Below, one piece after another: positions 26,869-35,807 of a stretch of DNA of 41,443 bases; the first letter of the stretch is position 1; every line of letters begins with the position of its first letter. Under the pieces are notes generated by a model. It did not search any database and was not told where the DNA came from. It saw only the letters and a program-made list of their open reading frames with translations. The stretch spans positions 1 to 41,443 of the forward strand of contig CAZMSA010000009.1 of assembly GCA_964568825.1 (NCBI GenBank). Direction: 5' to 3'. The translations under genes were made by a program, and so were the position numbers. The DNA is from CAVVDT01 sp964568825 (GTDB lineage Bacteria; Pseudomonadota; Alphaproteobacteria; Rhizobiales; Aestuariivirgaceae).

Positions 26869-28080
26869 ATGGAGCGGCTCGATCACGCACGCATATTGAT
26901 GTACAGCCACGATACGTTCGGCCTTGGCCACCTGCGCCGTTGCCGGACGATCGCACACGCCCTTGTCGAGCGCTTCAAGGGGCTGCACATCCTCATCGTC
27001 TCCGGCTCGCCGATTGCCGGGGCTTTCGACTTCAAGGCGCGGGTGGACTTCGTCAAGATCCCCAGCGTCATCAAGCTGCATTCCGGCGAATACACTTCCA
27101 TCGACCGCCATATCGACATCGATGAAACGCTCGCCATGCGCGCCGCCATGATCCGCGACACTGCGCGTTCGTTCGATCCGGATATCTTCATCGTCGACAA
27201 GGAGCCGATCGGCCTGAGGGGTGAATTGGAAGAGACGCTGCACGTCCTCAAACCCCGCGGCACCACCCTGGTTCTCGGCCTGCGCGATGTCATGGACAGC
27301 CCCGAACTGCTGGAGCCTGAGTGGCGGCGCAAGGACCTGATGCGCAAGATCGGTGAGCTCTATCACCAGATATGGGTCTATGGGCCTGCCGATTTCTGGA
27401 ACCCGTTGACCGGTCTCGAAGTGCCGGATCGCATTGCCAGCAGGGTCCGCTATGCCGGGTTTCTGGAACGCACCATGCCCCATTCGGCCTCGCGCTCCAG
27501 CAACATTGACGGCGACTTCATCCTCGTTACCACCGGCGGGGGCGGCGATGGCAGCGAACTCATCCTCCAGACGCTTGCCGCCTATGAGGCCGACCCCGAT
27601 ATTCCGCTCAATGCAGTGATTGTGCTCGGGCCATTCATGCCGACCGAGGAGCGCAGAGCAATCTCCCAGCGAGCCGCCGGTTCGTCGCGGGTGCGGCTCA
27701 TCGGGTTCGACAACCGGCTGGAAAAGCTGATTGACGACAGCCGCGCCGTGGTCGGCATGTGCGGCTACAACACCTTTTGCGAGTTGTTGTCCTTCGACAA
27801 GCGGGCCTTGATGGTTCCGCGCATGAAGCCGCGCATGGAACAGTTCGTGCGGGCCACGCGGGCCAGCGAACTGGGGCTGGTTTCCATGTTGCACCCAGAC
27901 GAGGCCCAGGACCCGCAAAAACTTGCCGCCGCATTTCGGCGACTGCCGGACCAGCCGCTTCCCTCGGCTGCCAATGCGCTTTCCATGTTGGGCGGCATCG
28001 AGGCCGTCGGCGATCGCGTGGCCGAGCTGGTGGAGCATCGCGATCATCCGCTCCTGACGGTTATCGAAGGCGGCATCTGA
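26869..28080 (+). CDS. MurG-like GT-B glycosyltransferase
   Basis: A 403-residue GT-B protein. The N-terminus RILMYSHDTFGLGHLRRCR carries the Gly-rich acceptor loop, and the C-terminal half has the donor-site segment VGMCGYNTFCELLSFDKRAL typical of MurG/GT28-like enzymes. AGGTAAG upstream supports this start. It is first of three consecutive glycosyltransferase genes and shares general fold and the GHLRR-type loop with the third (29350). Sugar and acceptor are unknown. Confidence 0.85.
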   Translation: MERLDHARILMYSHDTFGLGHLRRCRTIAHALVERFKGLHILIVSGSPIAGAFDFKARVDFVKIPSVIKLHSGEYTSIDRHIDIDETLAMRAAMIRDTARSFDPDIFIVDKEPIGLRGELEETLHVLKPRGTTLVLGLRDVMDSPELLEPEWRRKDLMRKIGELYHQIWVYGPADFWNPLTGLEVPDRIASRVRYAGFLERTMPHSASRSSNIDGDFILVTTGGGGDGSELILQTLAAYEADPDIPLNAVIVLGPFMPTEERRAISQRAAGSSRVRLIGFDNRLEKLIDDSRAVVGMCGYNTFCELLSFDKRALMVPRMKPRMEQFVRATRASELGLVSMLHPDEAQDPQKLAAAFRRLPDQPLPSAANALSMLGGIEAVGDRVAELVEHRDHPLLTVIEGGI

Positions 28081-28087
28081 CCGGGTG

Positions 28088-29353
28088 ATGGCGCAGCAAA
28101 CCAGGCGCATCGTGGTGCTTCTCAAGGGCTATCCGCGCCTGTCGGAAACCTTCATTGCCCAGGAGATCAGGGGGCTGGAGGAAGCCGGCCTCGATCTGAC
28201 GATTTACTCAATGCGCCGTCCGACGGACACCAGCGTGCATCCGGTTCACCGCGAGATCGAAAGCCCCGTCGTCTATCTGCCGGAATACCTGCATGAAGAG
28301 CCATGGCGGGTGGTCAAGGCCTGGTGGCATGCCCGCCGGCTGGCGGGTTACCCGGCGGCGCGCCGACAGTTCCTGACCGACCTGAAGACCGACTTTTCCC
28401 GCCACCGCTTGCGGCGCTTTGGCCAAGCGCTGGTGATGGCAGCAGAATTGCCCTCCGACATCGCCCACATCCATGCTCATTTCATCCATACGCCAGCCTC
28501 GGTAGCGCGCTATGTGAGTGTTCTCACCGGCCTTGCCTGGACCTGCTCGGCCCACGCCAAGGACATCTGGACCTCGAGCGGTGAAGACCTGGCGTCAAAG
28601 CTCGCCTCGGCGCGCTGGGTGGTAACCTGCACAGCCGTCGGGGCCGAACGCCTCAGGGGCCTGGCGAGCGAGCCTCAGCGGGTGCATCTGAGCTATCACG
28701 GCCTCGATCTCGCTCGCTTCGACGCCGGACCCAAGAAGCCGGCACGCCGTGACGGTTCGCAGCCCGCAGCACCCGTCAGGCTGTTGACGGTATGCCGGGC
28801 GGTGGAAAAAAAGGGCCTCGACATCCTGCTGGCAGCCCTTGGCCACCTCGACCCGGCGATCAACTGGCGCTGGACCCATATCGGCGGCGGCAATCTCATA
28901 CCGACCCTCAAGGCGCAGGCGGAAAGCCTCGGCATCGCCCAAAAACTCGACTGGCAGGGCAGTCAGCCGCAGGAGGCCGTGCTTGCCGCCTATCGCGAAA
29001 GCGACCTCTTCGTGCTTGCCTGCCGCGTTGCTCGCGACGGTGACCGCGACGGCCTGCCCAATGTGGTCGTGGAGGCCCTCAGTCAGCGTTTGTGCGTTTT
29101 GTCGACTTGCATATCCGGCGTGCCCGAACTCATCGACGATGGCATCAGCGGGTTGCTGGTTCCCCCTGAAGATCCCGATGCCCTGGCTTCGGCTCTCGGC
29201 TCCCTCATCACCGACCCCGGCCTCAGGTTGCGCCTCGCGGCGGCGGGCGAAAAGCGGGTACGCGCCGACTTCGATCACCACAGGAGCATTGCTGCACTGG
29301 TGGAATTGTTCGCCAGCGTCGGCATGGCGGCTTCCCGCAAGGCAGCGCCGTGA
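28088..29353 (+). CDS. Family 4 glycosyltransferase
   Basis: About 421 residues. N-terminal RRIVVLLKGYPRLSETFIAQ is the mark of GT4 enzymes in exopolysaccharide clusters, followed by IAHIHAHFIHTPASVARY. The donor site shows a D/EX7E variant in RDGLPNVVVEALSQ. A GTG three bases earlier is an alternative start. It follows the first GT by seven bases and overlaps the next gene by four (GTGA). It acts on lipid-linked sugars at the cytoplasmic face, by analogy. Confidence 0.88.
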   Translation: MAQQTRRIVVLLKGYPRLSETFIAQEIRGLEEAGLDLTIYSMRRPTDTSVHPVHREIESPVVYLPEYLHEEPWRVVKAWWHARRLAGYPAARRQFLTDLKTDFSRHRLRRFGQALVMAAELPSDIAHIHAHFIHTPASVARYVSVLTGLAWTCSAHAKDIWTSSGEDLASKLASARWVVTCTAVGAERLRGLASEPQRVHLSYHGLDLARFDAGPKKPARRDGSQPAAPVRLLTVCRAVEKKGLDILLAALGHLDPAINWRWTHIGGGNLIPTLKAQAESLGIAQKLDWQGSQPQEAVLAAYRESDLFVLACRVARDGDRDGLPNVVVEALSQRLCVLSTCISGVPELIDDGISGLLVPPEDPDALASALGSLITDPGLRLRLAAAGEKRVRADFDHHRSIAALVELFASVGMAASRKAAP

Positions 29354-30492
29354 GTGCATCGATCCTGTTTTACGTCCAGCACCTGCTCGGCATCGGCCAC
29401 TTGGTGCGGGCCAGCCTGGTGGCCACGGCGCTGGGCGAGGCCGGGTTCGATGTGACGCTGGTGAGCGGCGGCCGGGCGGTACCCGGCTTTCCGCAGGCTC
29501 ATGGCATCCGCAGCATGGCCCTGCCGGCGCTATGCAGCGCTGAGGGATTTTCGGACCTCCTGGACGATGCCGGTCGCATCGCCGACCGGGCCTACCTCGA
29601 CCGCCGCCGCGATTTGTTGCTCGATATCTGGCGCCGCGCGGCCCCTGAGGTGTTGCTCATTGAAGCCTATCCCTTTGGCCGCCGGCAGATGCGCTTCGAG
29701 TTGGAGCCGTTGATCGACCTGGCGCGTGGCGCTTCCAGTCCCACCCGCCTCATTGCCTCATCGGTGCGCGACATCGTACAGGAGAACCGAAAATCCGGCC
29801 GCGATGCGGAAACCGTCGCCACGCTGCGCGCCGCCTTCGATCTGGTGGTGGTGCACGGGGATCCGGACTTTGTGCCACTCGAGGCGACATTTCCGCAGGC
29901 CGGTGCCATCGCCGACCTGGTGCGTTATTCCGGCATCGTCTCAAACCCGCCCGGAACCCTTGAAGGCCAGCGCGCCGACATCGTGGTCTCAGCTGGCGGT
30001 GGCGCGGCTGGCAGTGCCTTGATGCGGGCAAGCCTCCAAGCCGCGCGCCTCGATGCCGGTGCCAGTGGCAAATGGCTCTTCCTCACCGGACCCAACATGC
30101 CCGAAGAGGCGGTGAGGGCGCTTCGCAGCGATCTGCCGGCCGGCGTCTCGATAGAGCGCCATCGCAGCGATTTCCGCGCGTTGCTCGCCCATTGCGCGGT
30201 GTCGGTTTCGCAAGCCGGCTACAATACCGCCGCCGATATCCTCGAGGCCGGATGCCGTTCGGTGATGGTGCCGTTCGATTCTGGCGGCGAGACCGAGCAG
30301 ACCCGCCGCGCCGAGGCACTCAGCGCCCGTGGGATTGCTCACCTGCTGCGCCCGGCCGACGTGACACCTGAACGTTTGCTGGGTAGCATCGTTGCCGCTC
30401 TCAAGGCACCGCCCCCGGCGACCGACCGCTGCCCGCAACTGGGCGGGGCCGCCCGTACCGCCGAAATCCTCAAGGAGCGACTTAGAGCATGA
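29350..30492 (+). CDS. MurG-like GT-B glycosyltransferase
   Basis: A 380-residue GT-B protein starting at GTG (overlap GTGA with the upstream stop). N-terminal SILFYVQHLLGIGHLVRASL mirrors the acceptor loop of the gene at 26869, and the C-terminal donor segment is SVSQAGYNTAADILEAGCRS, followed by GGETEQTRRAEALSARG. It resembles MurG-type UDP-sugar transferases. The stop codon lies inside the left arm of the RIME-like repeat, so the last residues (LRA) are partly encoded by repeat DNA. Confidence 0.85.
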   Translation: MSASILFYVQHLLGIGHLVRASLVATALGEAGFDVTLVSGGRAVPGFPQAHGIRSMALPALCSAEGFSDLLDDAGRIADRAYLDRRRDLLLDIWRRAAPEVLLIEAYPFGRRQMRFELEPLIDLARGASSPTRLIASSVRDIVQENRKSGRDAETVATLRAAFDLVVVHGDPDFVPLEATFPQAGAIADLVRYSGIVSNPPGTLEGQRADIVVSAGGGAAGSALMRASLQAARLDAGASGKWLFLTGPNMPEEAVRALRSDLPAGVSIERHRSDFRALLAHCAVSVSQAGYNTAADILEAGCRSVMVPFDSGGETEQTRRAEALSARGIAHLLRPADVTPERLLGSIVAALKAPPPATDRCPQLGGAARTAEILKERLRA

Positions 30493-30595
30493 TGCCGAAA
30501 AGTGGAAACCACTTTTCGGATAACATCATGCTCAACATATTGGAATCGATCAGCTTTTATGCAGTTGGGTGATTCCACCCAATTGCATGCTGATC
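30485..30595. repeat. RIME-like intergenic palindromic repeat, two hairpins
   Basis: Hairpin 1: GAGCATGATG (30485-30494) and CCGAAAAGTGG (30495-30505) pair with CCACTTTTCGG (30509-30519) and CATCATGCTC (30524-30533). Hairpin 2: GATCAGC plus ATGCAGTTGGGTG pairs, with a TTTT bulge and one mismatch, with CACCCAATTGCATGCTGATC (30576-30595). The first half closely resembles the RIME-type mosaic elements of rhizobia. It lies between convergent genes, so its transcript could fold as a bidirectional terminator or RNA stabiliser. Confidence 0.85.
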
Positions 30596-31266
30596 TAGCG
30601 CTCGCCGATGAGCATGAAGCGGGTGTATTTGCGCATGTCGAGTTCACCCCGGAAGTCGACACATGAAAGGCCGCACTGATCAACAAAGGCATCGAGGCTT
30701 TCGACGCAGTTGACATGCTCGGGCTCTGAAAAATAGTCATTCGACTGCAGCACCAGCCTGCGACGTTGGGGAATGAGCGCCAGCCAGCCGGGCAAATCGG
30801 CGATATGCTCGCAACTGGTGTTGACGATCAGGTCGGGGCCCTCGGCGGCACCGTAGTCGAGGTCATACATATCGGCGGTGCGCGCCGAAAAGCGCCCGGC
30901 CTTTGCCGCCTTGGCATTCAATGTCTCGGCCACCGGAGCGCAATCGGGATCGATATCGAAGCTGATGATGCGATCGATGTCGAAGCGGGCATCGTCGAAT
31001 AGCATGGCCGGCAGCACGCCGTACCAGCCGCCGACCACCCAGATGGTGCCAAAGCGGCCACCCAGCGCGGCAAACAGTGCATCCTTCAGCCACATCTTGC
31101 AGGCGATCTGGCGATGGCCGAGCGCTTGGGAGATGTTGTGGCGGGGATGCCGTGTGACTGCTTCGGCCAACGCGGCGATGAAGTCACTGCCGCTGTACCT
31201 CGCCAGCCCGCGCAGAATATCGAAGGTAAAGTCGGGATCGACGACAAATCTATTCTGTGTCAACAT
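30595..31266 (-). CDS. Methyltransferase-fold protein
   Basis: About 223 residues from the ATG at 31266 (a TTG at 31296 is the alternative; both lack a strong ribosome binding site). The centre reads WVVGGWYGVLPAMLF, a variant of the SAM-binding glycine motif, then SFDIDPDCAPVAETLN, the acidic strand-2 end, and DLIVNTSCEHI at the motif IV position. This fits a class I SAM-dependent methyltransferase-like protein. The substrate is unknown. It is the only minus-strand gene inside the glycosyltransferase-exporter block and its stop abuts the RIME-like repeat. Confidence 0.72.
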   Translation of the reverse strand: MLTQNRFVVDPDFTFDILRGLARYSGSDFIAALAEAVTRHPRHNISQALGHRQIACKMWLKDALFAALGGRFGTIWVVGGWYGVLPAMLFDDARFDIDRIISFDIDPDCAPVAETLNAKAAKAGRFSARTADMYDLDYGAAEGPDLIVNTSCEHIADLPGWLALIPQRRRLVLQSNDYFSEPEHVNCVESLDAFVDQCGLSCVDFRGELDMRKYTRFMLIGER

Positions 31267-31350
31267 GCTTTGCGCGGTTGCTAGTGACGTGGCCAATCAG
31301 GCTTTGTATGCTTGCAGGTCGAACGAGGCAACAGGGTTGGGCGGCTGAAT

Positions 31351-31926
31351 ATGAACAAGCACGATGCCGACGGGATTGAGATACCTCATCTCGCCGGGCC
31401 GGCAGCTATGGTGCGGCAGGCGATCGCAGCGCATTTCGTGGCCGATTGTCCACATATCCTGGAAATCGGGGGTCACTTGCGCCCGGTAACGCCACATCTT
31501 CACCATCGCCCTGAAAGCGTGCTGGTGGTGGACCCCAAGGTTGTGCCGTATGAGGCGGAAGAACTCAACGGCGCGCCGTGCCGGGTGCGCCATGTTGCCA
31601 GAAAATTTCAGGAGATCGACTACGATCTGCCCGCAGGTCAATATGGCCTGGTGTTGCTGGGTTATTCGCTGAAACCTTTCGGGGCCCGCAACCCGCTGGG
31701 CGATCTTTTGTTCCAGCTGATCGACAATGCCAAGGTCGTGGTACTTGAATACCCCCCGGCGCTCGAACGGGCGGCCTCGCAGGTTCCCTATATCCTGGGG
31801 CGCGAGACCTTGAAGCAGCGCTGTTCCATTCGCCTCATCCTCGATGACGAGGAAATTGCCGGCTCGCCCTATGCCGAACGACGCTTCTTCGTGCTCGACC
31901 CGATCGGCGGGGGAAAAGGGCCATGA
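31351..31926 (+). CDS. Degenerate methyltransferase-fold protein
   Basis: About 191 residues from the ATG at 31351 (MNKHDADGIEIPHLAG); an upstream TTG at 31312 is less likely. The segment CPHILEIGGHLRPVTPHL resembles SAM motif I without its full glycine pattern, followed by VLVVDPKV as the strand-2 end. It may be a methyltransferase relative that lost or changed cofactor binding. It overlaps the exporter gene (ATGA), so the two are translationally coupled and possibly functionally linked. Confidence 0.65.
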   Translation: MNKHDADGIEIPHLAGPAAMVRQAIAAHFVADCPHILEIGGHLRPVTPHLHHRPESVLVVDPKVVPYEAEELNGAPCRVRHVARKFQEIDYDLPAGQYGLVLLGYSLKPFGARNPLGDLLFQLIDNAKVVVLEYPPALERAASQVPYILGRETLKQRCSIRLILDDEEIAGSPYAERRFFVLDPIGGGKGP

Positions 31927-34685
31927 GCGAACAACCTGTCGACCGGCACGAGAACCTGCCGAGCACCGTCTTTGCCTTTGCCTGGCGGCACACCAAGCAG
32001 ATGCAGATCTACATTCTGTTCATCGTGCTTGTGTCGATGCCCACCTACTTCCTGTCGCTCGATTTGCCCAAGCAGATCGTCAACGGCCCCATTCAGGGCA
32101 AGGGATTTCCTTCCGAAGAAGCCACCCAGCATTATTTCCGCATCGATTTCAACGTGCCCACCTGGTTGTGGCCGAGCGGCCATATCGAACTCTTCCACGG
32201 CGTCGAATTGCAGCGCTTCGGGGCGCTGCTGGCACTGAGCATCGTGTTCTTGATGCTGGTCATCGTCAACGGCCTGTTCAAGTTCTACATCAATACCTAC
32301 AAGGGCCGTCTCGGTGAACGCATGCTCAGGCAGTTGCGATTCGAGCTTGTCGACCGCCTGATGCGCTTTCCCATGTCCTATTTCCGCCGCGCCAAGCCGT
32401 CGGAACTGTCTACCATGGTGAAGGACGAGGTGGAGCCCATCGGTGGCTTTATCGGCGAGGCCTTCGTTACGCCCTTCTTCCTTGGTGGCCAGGCCATTAC
32501 CGCCATGGTCTTCATCCTGGTGCAATCGGTTTCCCTCGGCCTCATTGCGGCCGGCATCGTGGCGGTTCAGGCCATCGTCATTCCACGCCTCCGGCGCAAG
32601 CAGATCGAACTGGGCCGCCGCCGCCAGTTGACCGCTCGCCAGTTTGCCGGCCGCGTCGGCGAAATCGTTGACGGCATTGGCAACATTCACCTCAACGACA
32701 CGTCCAACTTCGAGCGCGCCGATATCGCCCACCGCCTCGGGGCTATCTTCACCATTCGCTACGAGCTCTATCAGCGTAAGTTCTTCGTCAAGTTCCTCAA
32801 TAACTTCCTCGCCCAGGTGACACCCTTTGTGTTCTACCTAGTCGGTGGCTACTTCGCTCTCAACGGCAATCTCGACATCGGCCAGCTGGTTGCGGTGATT
32901 GCCGCCTACAAGGACCTGCCGTCGCCCATCAAGGACCTGATCAACTGGGACCAGCAGCGTATGGACGTGCAGGTGAAGTATTCCCAGGTGATCGAGCAGT
33001 TCAATTCAGAGGGCATGATCCCGCGGGTCCTGCAGAAGCCTGTCATGGAGACTGTGCAACCGCTAGCGGGTAACCTGCGGTTTTCCGGTGTCGGCGTGAC
33101 CGACGAGGCCGGTGCAAAGCTGATCGAGCAGATCACCTCGCGCATCGCCTTCGGCGACAAAGTGGCCGTCGTCGGCGGTCCCAATAGCGGTGCCGAGACG
33201 CTAGGCGACCTGGCCGCCCGGCTGGTCGTGCCCTCGGCGGGCCGGGTGTCCATCAATGATGACGATATGACCGAAGTGTCTGAGGCGATCACCGGTCGGC
33301 GCATTTCGGTGGTCCCGGCCGATCTGCCGTTGTTCCAGGGCTCGGTCGCCGACAACATGCTGTATGGTCTCAAGCACGTACCGATGCGCCCGGCCCATTA
33401 CGATGCCGCCGGCGCCAGCCGCCGAGCCTGGGAAGTCGCCGAGGCCCACCGTGCCGGCAATACTGATCTCGACGCGAACGCCGACTGGATCGACTATGAA
33501 GCCGCAGGAGCCACCGGGCCCGAGGACATGATCGACCAGGTCAAGCGCGTGCTGTCACTCGTCGAACTCGAGGATGACATCATCGATCTCGGACTGCGCG
33601 GGCGCATCGACCCGGCGGTCCACGCTGACCTGGCCAGCGCTGTCCTGGAGGCTCGCCACGCCTTGCGGGCGCGACTGGAAGAAGGCGAGAACGCCACCCT
33701 CGTCGAGTTCTTCAATCCCGATACCTATGCAGAGCAGGCAACCGTGGCGGAAAATGTTCTGTTCGGCACCCCCGACACGGACGAGTTGTCGGAGCAGAAT
33801 CTGGCTGGCCACAAATATGTCCGCGATCTGTTGAGCCGTCTGAATCTTGAACAGATGTTCTTCGAGCGCGGGCGCGAAATCGCCGCCACCGCCATCGAAT
33901 TGTTCGCCGACCTGCCGCCCGACCATCCCTTTTTCGAACAGCTGAGCTTCATGGCGCCTGACGAGATTCCGGAATATCAGGTGGCGCTGGCGCGCGTCGC
34001 CAACCAACCCTTCGAGGCGGTAGCCGAAGACGATCGCCAGCGCTTCATCCGTCTGCCGTTTGCCTACATAGAGCCACGCCACCGCATGGGCCTGCTCGAT
34101 GAAAACATGATGGCGGGCCTGCTCGATCTGAGGAGGGCCTTCCACGCCGGCCTGCCGGACGACATGAAGGACATGATCGAGTTCTACGATCCGGCAAGTT
34201 ACAACCGCAACGCATCGATCCAGGACAACATGCTGCTGGGCCGAGTGTGCTATGGCGTTGCCGGGGGGCAGGCCAAGGTCTTTAGCCTGATCCGCGCCGC
34301 CCTCGACCAGTACGACCTTTACGATGGGATCCTGCAGGTTGGGCTCGACTTCAATGTCGGCACCGGCGGCAAGCGGCTTTCGCAGGTCCAGCGCCAGAAG
34401 ATCGGCCTGGCGCGCGCCCTGCTGAGGCGGCCTGACCTCTTGATCATCAATCGTTCCTTATCGGCGCTCGATCGCACCGCGCAGGCCAACATCATGAAAC
34501 GCATCCTGGCCGAGCCAATTGGTCCCAAGGAAGGCACGAGCGGGGTCTTGTGGATCCTCTCCAACCCGTCACATGCCGGCGAATTCGATCGCGTGCTGGT
34601 GATGCATGAGGGCCGGCTGATCGAGGATGGTCCGCCGCAGGAACTTTTGAACAAGCAAGGCGCTTTTGCCAAACTTGTGGCATAA
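31923..34685 (+). CDS. ABC exporter-like protein with degenerate, expanded NBD
   Basis: A 920-residue protein. Residues about 20-340 form a type I ABC exporter membrane domain with six spans (YILFIVLVSMPTYFLSL, ALLALSIVFLMLVIVNGLF and others). The nucleotide-binding domain is broken at every key site: Walker A is GGPNSGAET (418-426) without Lys; the Q-loop position has Ala466 (VPADLPLF); the signature is LSQVQ (819-823); Walker B ends IINR with Asn843 and Arg844 in place of Asp-Glu; the H-loop position has Asn881. The segment between Q-loop and signature, about 120 residues in normal exporters, is about 350 here and repeats three times: GSVADNMLYG (473-482), ATVAENVLFG (606-615), ASIQDNMLLG (764-773). 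The frame is intact, so I do not call it a pseudogene. A cNMP-binding protein follows. Confidence 0.85.
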   Translation: MSEQPVDRHENLPSTVFAFAWRHTKQMQIYILFIVLVSMPTYFLSLDLPKQIVNGPIQGKGFPSEEATQHYFRIDFNVPTWLWPSGHIELFHGVELQRFGALLALSIVFLMLVIVNGLFKFYINTYKGRLGERMLRQLRFELVDRLMRFPMSYFRRAKPSELSTMVKDEVEPIGGFIGEAFVTPFFLGGQAITAMVFILVQSVSLGLIAAGIVAVQAIVIPRLRRKQIELGRRRQLTARQFAGRVGEIVDGIGNIHLNDTSNFERADIAHRLGAIFTIRYELYQRKFFVKFLNNFLAQVTPFVFYLVGGYFALNGNLDIGQLVAVIAAYKDLPSPIKDLINWDQQRMDVQVKYSQVIEQFNSEGMIPRVLQKPVMETVQPLAGNLRFSGVGVTDEAGAKLIEQITSRIAFGDKVAVVGGPNSGAETLGDLAARLVVPSAGRVSINDDDMTEVSEAITGRRISVVPADLPLFQGSVADNMLYGLKHVPMRPAHYDAAGASRRAWEVAEAHRAGNTDLDANADWIDYEAAGATGPEDMIDQVKRVLSLVELEDDIIDLGLRGRIDPAVHADLASAVLEARHALRARLEEGENATLVEFFNPDTYAEQATVAENVLFGTPDTDELSEQNLAGHKYVRDLLSRLNLEQMFFERGREIAATAIELFADLPPDHPFFEQLSFMAPDEIPEYQVALARVANQPFEAVAEDDRQRFIRLPFAYIEPRHRMGLLDENMMAGLLDLRRAFHAGLPDDMKDMIEFYDPASYNRNASIQDNMLLGRVCYGVAGGQAKVFSLIRAALDQYDLYDGILQVGLDFNVGTGGKRLSQVQRQKIGLARALLRRPDLLIINRSLSALDRTAQANIMKRILAEPIGPKEGTSGVLWILSNPSHAGEFDRVLVMHEGRLIEDGPPQELLNKQGAFAKLVA

Positions 34686-34728
34686 TGACGGCAGCGGGAC
34701 AGGGCGCGCGAACGGAGTAGTGAGGGCG

Positions 34729-35193
34729 ATGTTGCTCAAGGACGAAGTGGATCGGTTGAGGCGGGTGCCCCTGTTCTCCAAGATGGAGCCAGCCAAGCTC
34801 AAGCTCCTGGCCTTCACATCGGATCGCATGTCGTTCCAGCCTCAGCAGGTTCTTTTCCACCAGGGCGACGACGGCGATGCGGCCTATGTGATCATGAAGG
34901 GCGAGGCCGATATTGTGGCCGAGACCGCCAATGGTGACATTCCTCTCGCCCGGGTGGGCGAGAATGTCATCGTCGGCGAGATCGCCATCCTGTGCGAGGT
35001 ACCGCGCACCGCGACGGTCAAGGCGGCGACCCACATGGACACGCTGCGCATCGAGAAGGAACATTTCTTGCGCCTGATCCGCGAATTTCCCGAGATCGGC
35101 ATCGAGGTGATGCGCGAACTGGCCGACCGTCTGACCCGCACGACCGCGGAACTGTCGCAGGCGCGCACCGATCTCAAGAAGTCTGAACGCTAA
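34729..35193 (+). CDS. Cyclic nucleotide-binding domain protein
   Basis: A 154-residue stand-alone CRP-type cyclic-nucleotide-binding domain. It begins DRLRRVPLFSKMEPAKLKLL, continues with FHQGDDGDAAYVIMKGEADI and contains the phosphate-binding cassette GEIAILCEVPRTATV, with Gly83-Glu84 and Arg93-Thr94-Ala95 matching the cNMP-binding pattern. No helix-turn-helix follows; the tail is a helix (REFPEIGIEVMRELADRLTR), so it is not a classical Crp regulator. The ATG at 34729 is preferred to an upstream start inside the exporter gene. It lies 43 bases after the exporter stop. I infer it senses cAMP or cGMP and acts on the exporter by contact. Confidence 0.87.
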   Translation: MLLKDEVDRLRRVPLFSKMEPAKLKLLAFTSDRMSFQPQQVLFHQGDDGDAAYVIMKGEADIVAETANGDIPLARVGENVIVGEIAILCEVPRTATVKAATHMDTLRIEKEHFLRLIREFPEIGIEVMRELADRLTRTTAELSQARTDLKKSER

Positions 35194-35232
35194 CACTGGG
35201 CCCTTCGGCCTTCTTAGTCATGGAGACGGTGA

Positions 35233-35790
35233 ATGTGGTTGGGTGGATTTGCAGCCATCGCCTTGGCGATCGTTGCCTATGCGATCTACATCTTCAATTC
35301 GTTGGTCCGCAACCGCCAGATGGTGGCCGAGGGCTGGAGCGGCATCGACGTGCAGCTCAAGCGCCGCACCGACCTGATCCCCAACCTGCTGGCCGCGGTG
35401 AAGGGCTACATGGCGCATGAAAAGACTGTGCTTGAGGACGTCGCCGAAATGCGCTCGAAGGCTCAGGCGGTGCAGAATGCCGATCCGGAGACCCGCGCCA
35501 AGGCGGAAAGCGCTCTGTCGGGAGCGCTGATGCGCCTCAATGCGGTGATGGAGAACTATCCCGACCTCAAGGCGTCCACCAATGTCATGGATTTCCAGAA
35601 ATCCCTTGCCGACATCGAGGACCAGATCCAGTTGTCGCGACGCTACTACAACGGCGCTGCCCGCAATCTCAATATCATGGTGGAGTCGTTTCCCTCCAAT
35701 CTGATAGCCGGCCGCTTCGGCTTTGAAAAGTCGCAGTTCTTCGAGATCGAGAACCCCGCCGAACGTGCTGTCCCCAAGGTCGAATTCTGA
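35233..35790 (+). CDS. lemA: LemA family protein
   Basis: A 185-residue LemA-family protein. There is one N-terminal membrane span (MWLGGFAAIALAIVAYAIYI), then the coiled-coil-rich LemA domain with LKRRTDLIPNLLAAVKGYM, the central helices and the close RYYNGAARNLNIMVESFPSN and GRFGFEKSQFFEI. GGAG upstream supports the start. LemA proteins sit in the envelope and often pair with DUF2207 or TPM-domain proteins, as here. The exact function is not established. Confidence 0.95.
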   Translation: MWLGGFAAIALAIVAYAIYIFNSLVRNRQMVAEGWSGIDVQLKRRTDLIPNLLAAVKGYMAHEKTVLEDVAEMRSKAQAVQNADPETRAKAESALSGALMRLNAVMENYPDLKASTNVMDFQKSLADIEDQIQLSRRYYNGAARNLNIMVESFPSNLIAGRFGFEKSQFFEIENPAERAVPKVEF

Positions 35791-35807
35791 CACCGGAGTG
35801 ATACGCC

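Noticed and set aside
31923..34685. Calling the exporter-like gene a pseudogene because its ATPase motifs are lost
   Set aside because: The 920-codon frame has no stop or frameshift, the membrane domain is normal, and the expanded segment is an ordered triplication with conserved motifs, which argues for a maintained protein.
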